64,000 bases of DNA from an uncultured Synergistales bacterium (GCA_905235735.1 CAJOMU010000001.1:79744-143743); one strand, 5' to 3'. Counted from the stretch's first letter, positions 27,344 to 35,543 are shown. Numbers and translations: made by a program. The notes: generated from the letters alone by a model not told the origin.

Positions 27344-29647
27344 ATGTTGACGCATAAAAAACTTATTCTAACTTTCATAGCAGGATGTTTTCTGCTGACT
27401 TCATCTTTCGCAACTGGAGCATTTGCCGCCGCACTTGGAGGAGGAGGAGGAGGAGGAACAGGTATAGGTGAAGCATCTGCAATGCCCACAGTGCCATCAC
27501 AACCAACTGTACCAGCACAGCCGAATATTCCTACAGGACGTACAGGAGGGATTGATCTTTCAGGTTTGAATTATACCAACAATACACGAGTTGAAGATAT
27601 TGACCTGACTGGTGAGAATCCAAATCTTCAGACAGAAATTTATTCTTTAGCGGAAGGTTCATTCGATCTCAGAGCAGAAGCAACAGAAGCGGAAATCAAC
27701 AGCTACTTTGAGGACATACTTCGTGCAGATACATCAGGAAGTCCAATGAGGCAGTTAATCACGAGGCTTCCGAGATTCGGAATGTCATTCTTCCGCAGAC
27801 CTCCTTCAACGTATGCTCCTCAGGATAACGTACCAGTAACGCAGGGCTATAGAATCGGAGTCGGCGATGAGATCACGCTTACGTTATGGGGAATTCCCGA
27901 AGAAGGAAGTTACAGAGTATCCGTGAACCGCGACGGCATTGCCACAATTCCGCATATAGGTGCAGTTCGTCTTGCAGGTTACACGCTCACTGAAGCAGAA
28001 CGAGTCATCAGTGCTAGACTGAATCAATATTACACTGGCTATCAGATGAATCTTTCAATGGGAAGATTAAGCTCAATTCTGGTCTACGTAACTGGAAATG
28101 CACAGAGACCCGGAGCTTATACAGTCTCATCATTCGCGACATTGCTCAATGCACTTATCGCATCAGGAGGCCCATCAGCAACAGGTTCATTGAGACGCAT
28201 TGAACTCAAACGTAACGGCAAGACAATAACGGTGTTCGACATGTACGCAATGCTTCTTCAGGGTGATAAAAGTCAGGACGCGAGACTTGAGGCAGGAGAC
28301 GTGATATATATTCCGCCGGTCGGGCCATTAATCGGTCTTGCGGGTGAAATTCAGAGGCCGGGAGTTTATGAGCTTAACGGTGCTACGAGAGTGAAAGACC
28401 TTCTTTACATTGCGGGAGGATTGAACGCACAGACATTCAGAGGCAGAATTCAATTTTACAGAGTGTACAATCATCAGTACGCAGGAGCATTCGAGGGCAA
28501 TCTGTCAGAAGTAGAAGACAATGAACTTCAAGACGGAGATGTTATCAGGCTCTACCCAGTATTCAACTATGCGACCACAGCATCAATATCGGGGCCTGTA
28601 ATGCGTCCCGGCACATTCGTAATCGTTCCCGGACATACGAGAGTATCTGACCTGATTAACCGTGCGGGAGGATTGAATATCACTGCATCGGACAGAGCAG
28701 AAGTAACGCGTGTAACTCCTTCAATGGAAGGCCCGGTCAACCAGAGATTTGAGATAAACGTAATGCAGGCAATGCAGGGAGACCCTGTGAATAACATTAT
28801 TCTTGAGGCTAACGATCAGGTAACGATAATAGTGATTCCAGAGTGGAAACAGCAGATAAGCGTAACAATTGCAGGAGAAGTCCGAAGACCTGGAACGTAT
28901 TCGTTATTCGCCGGAGAAAAACTTTCTGACCTTATAGAGCGTGCAGGAGGATTTACATCAAAGGCATTTTTACGCGGTGCAGTCTTCACGAGAAAAAGTG
29001 TTGCGGAGGAACAGAGACGTGCATTGAATCAGATGGCCGACAGAATGGAACGTGAATTACTCGAATCAATGCAGAACACAGCCAGCGGAGGAGCAGCAAG
29101 TTCAGGTAATGCGTCGACAGCACTCAATCAGGAATATCAAAACCGAAAACGGCTCATCGATAATCTGCGTCAGCTCGACATAATGGGCAGAATCGTAACA
29201 AAAATTGATACCCCCAAGAACATAATTAATACGCCCTGGAACTATGAACTTCAGGACGGAGATTTTCTTAGAATTCCTGAAGTGCCTCTCACAGTCAACG
29301 TAATGGGAGCGGTCTATACGTCATCATCACAGCTTTATCGTCCTGACATGAGCATAAACGGCTACATCAATGCGGCAGGAGGACAGATAAAGACTGCGCA
29401 TAAACGAATGGTGTATCTTCTCAAGGCAGACGGCACTACAATTAGGCTCACAAGAAGCACTGCTATGCTCTCAAGCAAGGCATGGACACCTCCGCGAGGA
29501 TTTTCAGCAAAGGTTGAACCTGGCGATACTATAGTTGTCCCAGTCAAGTACTTGGATCGTCAGGGGATTGACGCGTTCAAGGATGCGATTGATGTAATTT
29601 ATCGTGTAGCTGTATCTGTCGGCGTGATTATAAATGCTACAAAATAA
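27344..29647 (+). CDS. Polysaccharide export protein with multiple SLBB domains (Wza-like)
   Basis: About 767 residues from the ATG at 27344, preceded by AGAGGTGA. A signal peptide (LILTFIAGCFLLTSSF..AFA) is followed by a Gly-rich patch and Pro/Gln-rich linker. The poly-export domain opens with YRIGVGDEITLTLWGIPEEG near residue 170. At least four SLBB units repeat the pattern GxVxRPGxYxL, for example VTGNAQRPGAYTV, LAGEIQRPGVYEL, ISGPVMRPGTFVI and IAGEVRRPGTYSL. Such proteins form the outer-membrane conduit for capsule or exopolysaccharide. The length is about twice that of Wza because of the extra SLBB units. Confidence 0.9.
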   Translation: MLTHKKLILTFIAGCFLLTSSFATGAFAAALGGGGGGGTGIGEASAMPTVPSQPTVPAQPNIPTGRTGGIDLSGLNYTNNTRVEDIDLTGENPNLQTEIYSLAEGSFDLRAEATEAEINSYFEDILRADTSGSPMRQLITRLPRFGMSFFRRPPSTYAPQDNVPVTQGYRIGVGDEITLTLWGIPEEGSYRVSVNRDGIATIPHIGAVRLAGYTLTEAERVISARLNQYYTGYQMNLSMGRLSSILVYVTGNAQRPGAYTVSSFATLLNALIASGGPSATGSLRRIELKRNGKTITVFDMYAMLLQGDKSQDARLEAGDVIYIPPVGPLIGLAGEIQRPGVYELNGATRVKDLLYIAGGLNAQTFRGRIQFYRVYNHQYAGAFEGNLSEVEDNELQDGDVIRLYPVFNYATTASISGPVMRPGTFVIVPGHTRVSDLINRAGGLNITASDRAEVTRVTPSMEGPVNQRFEINVMQAMQGDPVNNIILEANDQVTIIVIPEWKQQISVTIAGEVRRPGTYSLFAGEKLSDLIERAGGFTSKAFLRGAVFTRKSVAEEQRRALNQMADRMERELLESMQNTASGGAASSGNASTALNQEYQNRKRLIDNLRQLDIMGRIVTKIDTPKNIINTPWNYELQDGDFLRIPEVPLTVNVMGAVYTSSSQLYRPDMSINGYINAAGGQIKTAHKRMVYLLKADGTTIRLTRSTAMLSSKAWTPPRGFSAKVEPGDTIVVPVKYLDRQGIDAFKDAIDVIYRVAVSVGVIINATK

Positions 29648-29659
29648 GGAGGCGAGGCC

Positions 29660-29926
29660 ATGAAAAAATTTCTCGCGTTTATGATTCTCGTTTCGTGTCT
29701 CGCTTTTCCGGCTCACGCTGAGAACGTGAAGTATGAATACAAAGTTGTATCGTTAGGTTCACTGACATCATTGCAGAAATCGAAAGAGGCAGTGAAGAAG
29801 ACAGAACAGGTTGAGGAATTGCTCAATAAATACGGTGCTGAAGGCTGGGAACTTTCAGAGATATTTGCTGTGCGTACAACCTTTGATCCGAACGTGTTCT
29901 TCGTCATCATGAAACGCAGGCTGTGA
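29660..29926 (+). CDS. Small exported DUF4177-like protein
   Basis: An 88-residue protein with a signal peptide (KKFLAFMILVSCLAFPAHA) and a compact domain with YEYKVVSLG and LNKYGAEGWELSEIF, the form of DUF4177. AAGGAGG precedes the ATG, which is 12 bases after the SLBB gene stop, so it is the third gene of the exopolysaccharide unit. Function is unknown; a periplasmic accessory to export is an inference from position. Confidence 0.78.
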   Translation: MKKFLAFMILVSCLAFPAHAENVKYEYKVVSLGSLTSLQKSKEAVKKTEQVEELLNKYGAEGWELSEIFAVRTTFDPNVFFVIMKRRL

Positions 29927-29928
29927 AC

Positions 29929-29956
29929 TTGACGAATGAAAATTTTGCGTTAAAAT
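29929..29956 (+). promoter_or_regulatory. Promoter of tRNA-Pro
   Basis: TTGACG (29929-29934) and TAAAAT (29951-29956) are separated by 16 bases and end 13 bases before the mature tRNA. Confidence 0.8.
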
Positions 29957-29969
29957 GATTCATGTTTTA

Positions 29970-30048
29970 CGGGACGTAGCGCAGTCTGGCTTAGCGCATC
30001 TGCATGGGGTGCAGGGGGTCGGAGGTTCGAATCCTCTCGTCCCGACCA
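29970..30048 (+). tRNA. tRNA-Pro (GGG), CCA encoded
   Basis: Acceptor CGGGACG pairs with CGTCCCG, the anticodon loop ATGGGGT gives anticodon GGG, and the T-loop TTCGAAT is standard. The C1-G72 pair is the usual bacterial tRNA-Pro feature. Discriminator A and CCA are encoded at 30045-30048. Confidence 0.95.
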
Positions 30049-30072
30049 ATAAAACAATGTAGGGGTGAGTAT

Positions 30073-30119
30073 CAGAGGTTCGTGGATTTTACGAATTTTT
30101 CTCGTCCCAATCACAAAAC
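30073..30119 (+). repeat. Degenerate copy of the tRNA-Pro 3' end
   Basis: AGAGGTTCG (30074-30082) and then TCTCGTCCCAATCACAAAAC (about 30100-30119) repeat in decayed form the T-arm, acceptor and trailing AAAAC of the tRNA that ends at 30048. A short insertion interrupts the T-loop region. Confidence 0.55.
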
Positions 30120-30130
30120 TGAAATCAACA

Positions 30131-30169
30131 ATGAGGCTCTTACGATAAAACGTGAGGGCTTCATTTTTT
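30131..30169 (+). terminator. Strong intrinsic terminator after tRNA-Pro
   Basis: ATGAGGCTCTTACG pairs with CGTGAGGGCTTCAT as a 14-bp stem (with G-U pairs) around ATAAAA, followed by TTTTTT at 30164-30169. Confidence 0.85.
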
Positions 30170-30198
30170 GTGGCAAAAATAAATTTCGCTGATATAAT
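30168..30198 (+). promoter_or_regulatory. Candidate promoter of rpsF-ssb-rpsR
   Basis: TATAAT at 30193-30198 is clear. The best -35 is a weak TTGTGG at 30168-30173 with a long 19-base spacer. Confidence 0.5.
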
Positions 30199-30210
30199 AC
30201 TTTACGCCCT

Positions 30211-30257
30211 GCCTCCTGTGAGACGCATTTAACGGGAGGCCGTAAGTCCAAAGGGAG
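30211..30257 (+). promoter_or_regulatory. Leader hairpin before rpsF, candidate S6:S18 autoregulatory element
   Basis: GCCTCCTGT (30211-30219) pairs with ACGGGAGGC (30232-30240), and a CCG (30240-30242) follows directly before AAGTCCAAAGGGAGGAGG. A CCG-bearing stem-loop in this place is what S6:S18 feedback binds in other bacteria; the exact match to that motif is not certain. Confidence 0.45.
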
Positions 30258-30269
30258 GAGGTGCAGAGA

Positions 30270-30554
30270 ATGCGTAAGTATGAGATGCTTGTAATTCTTG
30301 AGGCTGCAGTAGAAGCAGATCAGGCAGGCGAGACCACACAGATAGAGGAACTCATAAAGAGGCTTGGAGGGAACTTAACCAAGACCGATGTATGGGGCAA
30401 AAGAACTTTAGCTTATCCAATCCGCAAGAAACCCGAAGGCTATTATGTGCTGTTTACATTTGAGCTTGAACCTTCACAGACATTTGAACTCAGACGTGTA
30501 CTTGGCCTGCGTGCGAATGTTTACCGTCAGCTTGTTATTCTTCTTGATGATTAA
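30270..30554 (+). CDS. rpsF: 30S ribosomal protein S6
   Basis: A 94-residue protein from the ATG at 30270, which sits 11 bases after GGGAGGAGG; the GTG at 30261 lies within the ribosome site and is rejected. MRKYEMLVILEA is the family start, and WGKRTLAYPIRKKPEGYYV is the conserved central strand pair. S6 binds the platform of the small subunit together with S18, whose gene is two genes downstream. Confidence 0.97.
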   Translation: MRKYEMLVILEAAVEADQAGETTQIEELIKRLGGNLTKTDVWGKRTLAYPIRKKPEGYYVLFTFELEPSQTFELRRVLGLRANVYRQLVILLDD

Positions 30555-30576
30555 GTATGATTAAGGAGGAAATGCG

Positions 30577-31083
30577 ATGAAAGGGTTGAACAAAGTTATT
30601 CTTGCTGGAAATCTTGCAAGAGACCCTGAAGTGAGATACACAGTTACTAAACGTGCTTGGGCTAGGTTTTCTGTAGCTGTGAATTATCGCTACAAGGATA
30701 CAAATGGAGAATATAAAGACGGAGTTGATTATATTCCTGTATCTGTATGGGGATCTCTGGGTGAGAACTGCGGCAAATATCTTAAGAAAGGCAGTCCCGT
30801 AATTATTGAAGGCAAGATTACTTCAAGAAGTTATGAGGCAAATGATGGTTCAGGTAAAAAGTATATAACCGAAGTGAATGCTGACAATGTAATCTTTCTT
30901 GGTTCAGGTCAGGGCAATTCATCAGGAACAGGAACAGATTCATCATCTGGTTACTCACAGATGCCTCCAATGAATGATGATGCAGGTTACGGCAGGAGCA
31001 TAGGAGAAAGCAATTTCGGCGATATATCATCGCAGGGATTTGCAGGCGTAAGCACTAACGATGAAACAGATATACCATTTTAA
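30577..31083 (+). CDS. ssb: Single-stranded DNA-binding protein
   Basis: A 168-residue protein in the usual rpsF-ssb-rpsR order. The OB fold runs from [21 protein letters not shown] to about residue 108, with [20 protein letters not shown] and [12 protein letters not shown] Gly/Ser-rich flexible linker leads to the acidic tip DETDIPF that recruits replication and repair partners. AAGGAGG precedes the ATG. It coats single-stranded DNA in replication, repair and, with this window's competence genes, incoming DNA. Confidence 0.97.
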   Translation: MKGLNKVILAGNLARDPEVRYTVTKRAWARFSVAVNYRYKDTNGEYKDGVDYIPVSVWGSLGENCGKYLKKGSPVIIEGKITSRSYEANDGSGKKYITEVNADNVIFLGSGQGNSSGTGTDSSSGYSQMPPMNDDAGYGRSIGESNFGDISSQGFAGVSTNDETDIPF

Positions 31084-31112
31084 TCGAAACTGGAAGGAGG
31101 AATTTATACAGC

Positions 31113-31415
31113 ATGAATGAGCGTGAAAATACAACCTACGATGCTAAGACAAGTGCACCTTCAAGAAACGGCAATACTACAGGAGGATTGAGAAGAAGCC
31201 CGTCAAGACGCAGGCCAAAATTCTGCTACTATTGCGTTGAGAAACAGGAGCACGTTGATTACAAAGACGTTGAGAAGCTCAGAAAGTATATCAGTGAGAG
31301 AGGGAAGATCATTCCCAGACGCGTAACAGGAAATTGCGCAAAACATCAGCGTCTCTTAACTGAAGCAATCAAGAGAGCGAGATACATGGCCTTACTGCCT
31401 TACTCACTCGACTAA
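31113..31415 (+). CDS. rpsR: 30S ribosomal protein S18
   Basis: A 100-residue protein. After a flexible basic N-terminus the conserved part is visible: [35 protein letters not shown] and [11 protein letters not shown] at the end. It partners S6 on the small-subunit platform. GGAAGGAGG precedes the start. The N-terminal 30-residue Asn/Ser/Arg-rich extension is somewhat longer than in E. coli S18. Confidence 0.96.
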   Translation: MNERENTTYDAKTSAPSRNGNTTGGLRRSPSRRRPKFCYYCVEKQEHVDYKDVEKLRKYISERGKIIPRRVTGNCAKHQRLLTEAIKRARYMALLPYSLD

Positions 31416-31448
31416 CTGAATCATTTCGGCCATTAACGGGTTATCTGC

Positions 31449-32384
31449 ATGAAGAGAATCATATTCTGCGTGTTTATATCTCTCGCACTGACACTCTCAG
31501 GGTATTTCCTGCCTGTCTTCGGTGTTATCGGAATGATGTTATGCCCTCTGCCGTTAGCTATACTCGGAAATCTTGAGGGACATAAACGCATGAGCATTGC
31601 AGAACTCATGATTGAAGCTACACTTTTCCTCGCAGTTTCTCCTTCAATGGCCGTCTATTTCCTGATTGGATGCGCTCCAGTCTCAGCAATAATCTTCATG
31701 CTTTCACGTGAAGAGTTCAAAGACGCAAAGAAGTATTCAGGTGCAGAGAGTTTGCTTGTGTGCACGGCTTTTTCTCTTGCAATGAAAGTTGTATTGATGC
31801 TCGTGTTCTGGTTCTTCACCAGCAGAAATATTCTGTTTCCTGATTCAGCTCAGATGAACGTGCTCATGAATCAGATGTACGGCAATGATCCTGAAATGCA
31901 GAGGGCAGTCAGTCAGGTTCTCGCAATCTTCCCGTATTTGATTCCAACAATGACAGTGCTGTATTCAACGGCAGAAACATATTTGAACTATTCACTTTGT
32001 CATTCAATCACACGGAAATATTTCCCTGATACGAAAAATTTTCCTCCAGCATTGCCCGCATTCATAAACTGGAAGTTCCCTGTGTCGTTGTTAATCGCGT
32101 CAATATTCTCGCTTGTTATGGGATACTTCATTGACATCGATACATGGTTTGCAGGCTCAATGTTCGTGCTGAACCTTCAGATAGTGTTGAATGCATTCAT
32201 GTTCATTCAGGGGTTATCATTTGCATTCTGGCTGATGCATGGGTTCAAATTCAGACGCTTCACGAAAATCATAATGTGCATAATCTTCACGATACCATTC
32301 TTCTGGGCATGGCTGATAGTGATGGGAATGTGCGATATGGTATTAAATCTCCGCAATAGAATCAAATTCGGAAAATCAGAGTGA
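31449..32384 (+). CDS. DUF2232 (YybS-like) membrane protein
   Basis: A 311-residue inner-membrane protein with about eight hydrophobic helices. Position directly after rpsF-ssb-rpsR and the pattern of an N-terminal block LGNLEGHKRMSIAELMIEA, a large middle loop and C-terminal helices match DUF2232 proteins such as YybS, which often sit at this locus next to rplI. Function is unknown. rplI and dnaB, frequent next genes, are not present here. The start has only a weak ribosome site. Confidence 0.72.
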   Translation: MKRIIFCVFISLALTLSGYFLPVFGVIGMMLCPLPLAILGNLEGHKRMSIAELMIEATLFLAVSPSMAVYFLIGCAPVSAIIFMLSREEFKDAKKYSGAESLLVCTAFSLAMKVVLMLVFWFFTSRNILFPDSAQMNVLMNQMYGNDPEMQRAVSQVLAIFPYLIPTMTVLYSTAETYLNYSLCHSITRKYFPDTKNFPPALPAFINWKFPVSLLIASIFSLVMGYFIDIDTWFAGSMFVLNLQIVLNAFMFIQGLSFAFWLMHGFKFRRFTKIIMCIIFTIPFFWAWLIVMGMCDMVLNLRNRIKFGKSE

Positions 32385-32429
32385 AATGCGGAAACTTTTT
32401 TCATCTCCGCAATCCTGAGATTATTTCTG

Positions 32430-33521
32430 TTATTTCAGATACAGTGCTGCTCTGAACGTTATATTAGGATGATGATTATTGCCAGGCAGAGGGTCTCGGA
32501 CAGCCGCAGGATAACGGTTTCCAGGACATGCCCCGCCCATAAGGTTATATCCTCCACCGCGAGCAACGTAATTTGAACCGTATCGTTCCTGTGTCCATTC
32601 CCAGTTATTACCGGCTAAGTCATAGATGTTGTTTGCTTTTGCTTCTTTCCATAGACCCGTATAATTTCCAATTGCACCTTGCGAGAAGCTATCGTTAGAA
32701 TAATTTCCCCAGCCTGAACTGTCATCTTTGATTTCACTCAGGGTCTTGCATCCTGAATCAACAAGCCACTGAAGAACAGTATCCCAGTTTGCACCCCAAG
32801 TGAAGAAACCCTGTACTGTATCATTGTCAGCATAGAGATTCTTGCAGGCTGAAGTTATATCCTGCGGTGAAAATTGTACCCAGATACGTCCTTTTTCGTT
32901 TTCAGTTACTCTTTTGCTTGCAGGCAGTCCGTTATCGCCTCTGCTTGCCTCATAACGTCCGATATAGAATCCTCCGTAACGTTTCGTACTTTCTGCCATT
33001 GCTTTATATTCAGGTAAATCCGTTTCATCATGGTAATTAGAAATTGAATCACCGTAAGAAAAATAACTACCGAAGTCGCGTACAGAAAGTGCAGTTACAG
33101 TAGTCGGTATCCATACGAATTCGCTGCCATCGGGAGCAATAACAACAAGTCCGGAATTGATTATCCGTTCATCATTCTTTTCAGAAACAGTGAAATCTGC
33201 CGGAATGTATGCAGTATCGCCATTAACATCAGTATAGAGAGTTATTTTCGTTGAGTTTTCTTCAGGAGGAGTTGTGTCATCAGGCGGTGTTGTATCATCA
33301 GGTGGCAAAGTGTCTTCAGGCGGAGTTATATCTTCAGATGGCGTTGTGTCTTCAGGAGGTGTTATGTCTTCAGGAGGTGTTGTGTCTTCGGGGGGTAATG
33401 TGTCTTCAAGCTGTGTCGTATTGCCTGGAACACTGCTGCCTCCGCCTCCGCAACCTGATATTACAAACAGTGAAAACAGAACAAGTACAACGGGAAGAAA
33501 TTGTTTATACATGTTTCTCAT
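32430..33521 (-). CDS. Lipoprotein with hexapeptide repeats and SUMF1-like (formylglycine-generating enzyme fold) domain
   Basis: A 363-residue exported lipoprotein; the lipobox is FVISGC, anchor Cys24. Residues 43-84 are seven copies of the hexapeptide PPEDTT and variants, probably a rigid stalk. From about residue 90 the sequence resembles SUMF1/FGE-sulfatase fold proteins: FVWIPTTVTAL, FYIGRYEASRG, YDLAGNNWEWTQE and VARGGGYNLMGG. The catalytic Cys pair of true formylglycine-generating enzymes is not evident, so binding or another role is more likely. AAGGAG precedes the ATG. Confidence 0.82.
   Translation of the reverse strand: MRNMYKQFLPVVLVLFSLFVISGCGGGGSSVPGNTTQLEDTLPPEDTTPPEDITPPEDTTPSEDITPPEDTLPPDDTTPPDDTTPPEENSTKITLYTDVNGDTAYIPADFTVSEKNDERIINSGLVVIAPDGSEFVWIPTTVTALSVRDFGSYFSYGDSISNYHDETDLPEYKAMAESTKRYGGFYIGRYEASRGDNGLPASKRVTENEKGRIWVQFSPQDITSACKNLYADNDTVQGFFTWGANWDTVLQWLVDSGCKTLSEIKDDSSGWGNYSNDSFSQGAIGNYTGLWKEAKANNIYDLAGNNWEWTQERYGSNYVARGGGYNLMGGACPGNRYPAAVRDPLPGNNHHPNITFRAALYLK
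33270..33395 (-). repeat. 18-bp tandem repeat array encoding PPEDTT-type hexapeptides
   Basis: Seven in-frame 18-bp units with point differences encode the Pro/Glu/Asp/Thr stalk of the SUMF1-like lipoprotein; partial units flank both ends. Confidence 0.9.
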
Positions 33522-33599
33522 TTTGAAATCTCCTTACATATAACTATTTGGAAACATGATAAGCGATTGTGTAAAGATTGGCAAGAAATTAAATTTAGG

Positions 33600-33673
33600 T
33601 GGCGGCACCTGGAATCGAACCGGGGACACTGCGGGTATGAACCGCATGCTCTAGCCATCTGAGCTATGCCGCC
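33600..33673 (-). tRNA. tRNA-Met (CAT, elongator), CCA not encoded
   Basis: Acceptor GGCGGCA pairs with TGCCGCC, and the loop TTCATAC gives anticodon CAT. The G1-C72 pair and arm sequence are those of elongator Met; a tRNA-Ile2 with lysidine is a less likely reading. The discriminator A is followed by CCT, so CCA must be added after transcription. Confidence 0.92.
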
Positions 33674-33684
33674 TCTCTTAATTC

Positions 33685-33761
33685 TGGTGGCGGGGAATGG
33701 ATTTGAACCATTGACCTTCGGGTTATGAGCCCGACGAGCTTCCAAACTGCTCCACCCCGCG
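33685..33761 (-). tRNA. Initiator tRNA-fMet (CAT), CCA encoded
   Basis: Three G-C pairs close the anticodon stem (GGG CTCATAA CCC). Position 1 is C opposite C72, an unpaired end as initiators require, here C-C instead of the common C-A. CCA is encoded at 33685-33687. Confidence 0.95.
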
Positions 33762-33788
33762 ATGTTCGTCTGTCAATTTGCTTCTTGA

Positions 33789-33872
33789 TGCCGGACGAGG
33801 GATTTGAACCCTCACGGACTTTACGCCCTCGGGATTTTAAGTCCCGTGTGTCTACCATTCCACCAGCCCGGC
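33789..33872 (-). tRNA. tRNA-Leu (TAA), CCA not encoded
   Basis: Acceptor GCCGGGC pairs with GTCCGGC, the loop TTAAAAT gives anticodon TAA, and a long variable arm typical of class II tRNAs is present. The discriminator A is followed by TCAAG, not CCA. It is the first of three tRNAs transcribed on the minus strand. Confidence 0.95.
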
Positions 33873-33901
33873 GTTTAGTACTGGCTTCAAAGACAAAGAG
33901 T

Positions 33902-33930
33902 ATTTTATCCCACAACTAAATTTGCGTCAA
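33902..33930 (-). promoter_or_regulatory. Promoter of the Leu-fMet-Met tRNA unit
   Basis: On the minus strand TTGACG (33930-33925) and TAAAAT (33907-33902) are spaced by 17 bases, 30 bases before tRNA-Leu. Confidence 0.8.
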
Positions 33931-33975
33931 GCTGATAGAATCAGAACTCATTGATACAAAACTGAAGGTGAAATT

Positions 33976-34962
33976 ATGAATGATGCCGCAATGAAAGTTA
34001 TTTGCACTCTCAATCAACATGGCCATGACGCTTATCTCGTCGGAGGCTGCGTGAGAAATCATCTTATGGGAATTGAGCCTGCTGATTATGACATTGCGAC
34101 CAGTGCTGACGTTGATGACATGAAGAAAATTTTTGACTGGCGAGCTATAGGTTCAGGTGAAAAACATGGAACTCTTCTTATACTTGTTGAGGGAACTGAT
34201 TATCATATTGAGGTTACCTCCTACCGCAATGGTGCACTCACTCTCAATGATGACCTTCTGCACAGAGACTTCACTATGAACTCAATCGCATATCATCCTG
34301 ATAAAGGCATAATAGATCCGTTCGGAGGAGCTGAAGACATAAAGAATAGAAGCATAAGAGGCATAGTTGACCCTCGCGAACGATTTCATGAAGACCCTTT
34401 GAGAATATTGCGGGCATTAAGATTTTCATCTGTCTTCGGATTCATGATTGAACATGAAACTTCTCTCGCTGTTCATGAACTCGCAGGCACTTTAAGCAGA
34501 GTTGCATCTGAACGAATCGAAAACGAACTCACGAAGATTATTTGCGGCAATGATTCAGAACACATACTAACAGAATATCCAGACGTAATATTTTCCGTGA
34601 TACCGGCAATCAGTGTTCACTTACCTGAAAATAAAAAGGAAATTAGGCGTTACATCTCAAGATTCGGACATGATAACTACGTTATGCTTCTTGAGTTTCA
34701 GAAGGCATACATGCTTGATGATTCTTCAATGAGTAAGTATGAACGTGCAGTCGAACTATTGCATGAAGTTGAATATGAGGATTCACGCATGAACATAAAA
34801 GATTTGGCCGTAAATGGCTATGACGTAATGGAATTAGGTTTGCATGGCCGTGATGTGGGAAATGCATTATCGTTTTTGCTTGAGGCTGTTATTGATGAGA
34901 GAGTGAAGAATGATAGAGATACTTTATTGAACTTCCTCGAAAAAAATTACCCCCTGCAATAA
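33976..34962 (+). CDS. Class II tRNA nucleotidyltransferase without flexible loop (probable CC-adding enzyme)
   Basis: A 328-residue enzyme. Motif A is AYLVGGCVRNHLMGIEPADYD with the paired Asp metal ligands, motif B is HRDFTMNSIAY, then DPLRILRALRF and ERIENELTKI. Between motifs A and B, the strand EVTSYRNG passes straight to ALTLNDDLLHRDFT. The usual flexible loop (about 12-15 residues, rich in charged residues) of CCA-adding and A-adding enzymes is missing. That absence is the known mark of CC-adding enzymes. A second nucleotidyltransferase with the loop lies 1.3 kb downstream. Confidence 0.85.
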   Translation: MNDAAMKVICTLNQHGHDAYLVGGCVRNHLMGIEPADYDIATSADVDDMKKIFDWRAIGSGEKHGTLLILVEGTDYHIEVTSYRNGALTLNDDLLHRDFTMNSIAYHPDKGIIDPFGGAEDIKNRSIRGIVDPRERFHEDPLRILRALRFSSVFGFMIEHETSLAVHELAGTLSRVASERIENELTKIICGNDSEHILTEYPDVIFSVIPAISVHLPENKKEIRRYISRFGHDNYVMLLEFQKAYMLDDSSMSKYERAVELLHEVEYEDSRMNIKDLAVNGYDVMELGLHGRDVGNALSFLLEAVIDERVKNDRDTLLNFLEKNYPLQ

Positions 34963-34980
34963 TACAGAGGGGTTTCGTTT
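34949..34980 (+). terminator. Intrinsic terminator at the end of the nucleotidyltransferase gene
   Basis: ACCCCCTG pairs with CAGAGGGGT around AATAATA, followed by TTCGTTTT. The stop codon lies inside the loop, and the hairpin separates the gene from convergent pth. Confidence 0.75.
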
Positions 34981-34982
34981 TC

Positions 34983-35534
34983 TCATTGACGGTTCACGAT
35001 TGTCATGGCCTTCTGTATATCTCCTTCAAGCCACGCATTAACCGCCTCTTCTGAATGGTCTAATATCTCAGGAAGTGCTTCACGTTCCTCATCACTGAAG
35101 TGTCCAAGAACATAATTTATCATGCTTGATGGTGCTTTCCCGATTCCGATTCGTAAACGCGGAATGTGCATATCTCCGAGTGAACCGATTATCGAAATCA
35201 ATCCGTTATGTCCTCCTGCTGAACCCTGCGCACGCATTCTCAATTTCCCGAACGGTAAGGCCATGTCATCATAAATTATCAGTATGTCTTCAAGTTCAAT
35301 CCTGTAGTAATTCACAATCTCACTAACAGAAATTCCGCTTGAGTTCATGTATGTCGTAGGCTTCAGGAGAAACGTATTCTTCTCGTGCCAATGATATATT
35401 TCACCGTGAAATTTGTGTGAAGGATTGCCGAGATTGTTTCGCAGTACAAGATTATCAATACATAGCCAGCCCATATTATGACGGGTAAACGCGTATTCTA
35501 TTCCTGGATTACCGAGACCGGCTATGAGTTTCAT
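34983..35534 (-). CDS. pth: Peptidyl-tRNA hydrolase
   Basis: A 183-residue enzyme that frees tRNA from stalled peptidyl-tRNA. The family start KLIAGLGNPGIEYAFTRHNMG includes the catalytic His in RHNMG. KPTTYMNSSG and IIYDDMALPFGKLRMRAQG carry the conserved Asn and Asp of the active site, and GGHNGLISI is also present. It starts 10 bases after the L25/CTC gene stop, the common ctc-pth pairing. Confidence 0.97.
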   Translation of the reverse strand: MKLIAGLGNPGIEYAFTRHNMGWLCIDNLVLRNNLGNPSHKFHGEIYHWHEKNTFLLKPTTYMNSSGISVSEIVNYYRIELEDILIIYDDMALPFGKLRMRAQGSAGGHNGLISIIGSLGDMHIPRLRIGIGKAPSSMINYVLGHFSDEEREALPEILDHSEEAVNAWLEGDIQKAMTIVNRQ

Positions 35535-35543
35535 GATTCTATG

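Noticed and set aside
30004..30192. Reading frame across tRNA-Pro and its terminator
   Set aside because: It lies in tRNA, degenerate repeat and hairpin sequence; no ribosome site or protein character.
33270..33395. CRISPR-like array
   Set aside because: Units are 18 bp, contiguous and coding with no spacers.
33251..33543. Open frames antisense to the hexapeptide repeats
   Set aside because: Low-complexity shadows caused by the 18-bp repeat on the other strand.
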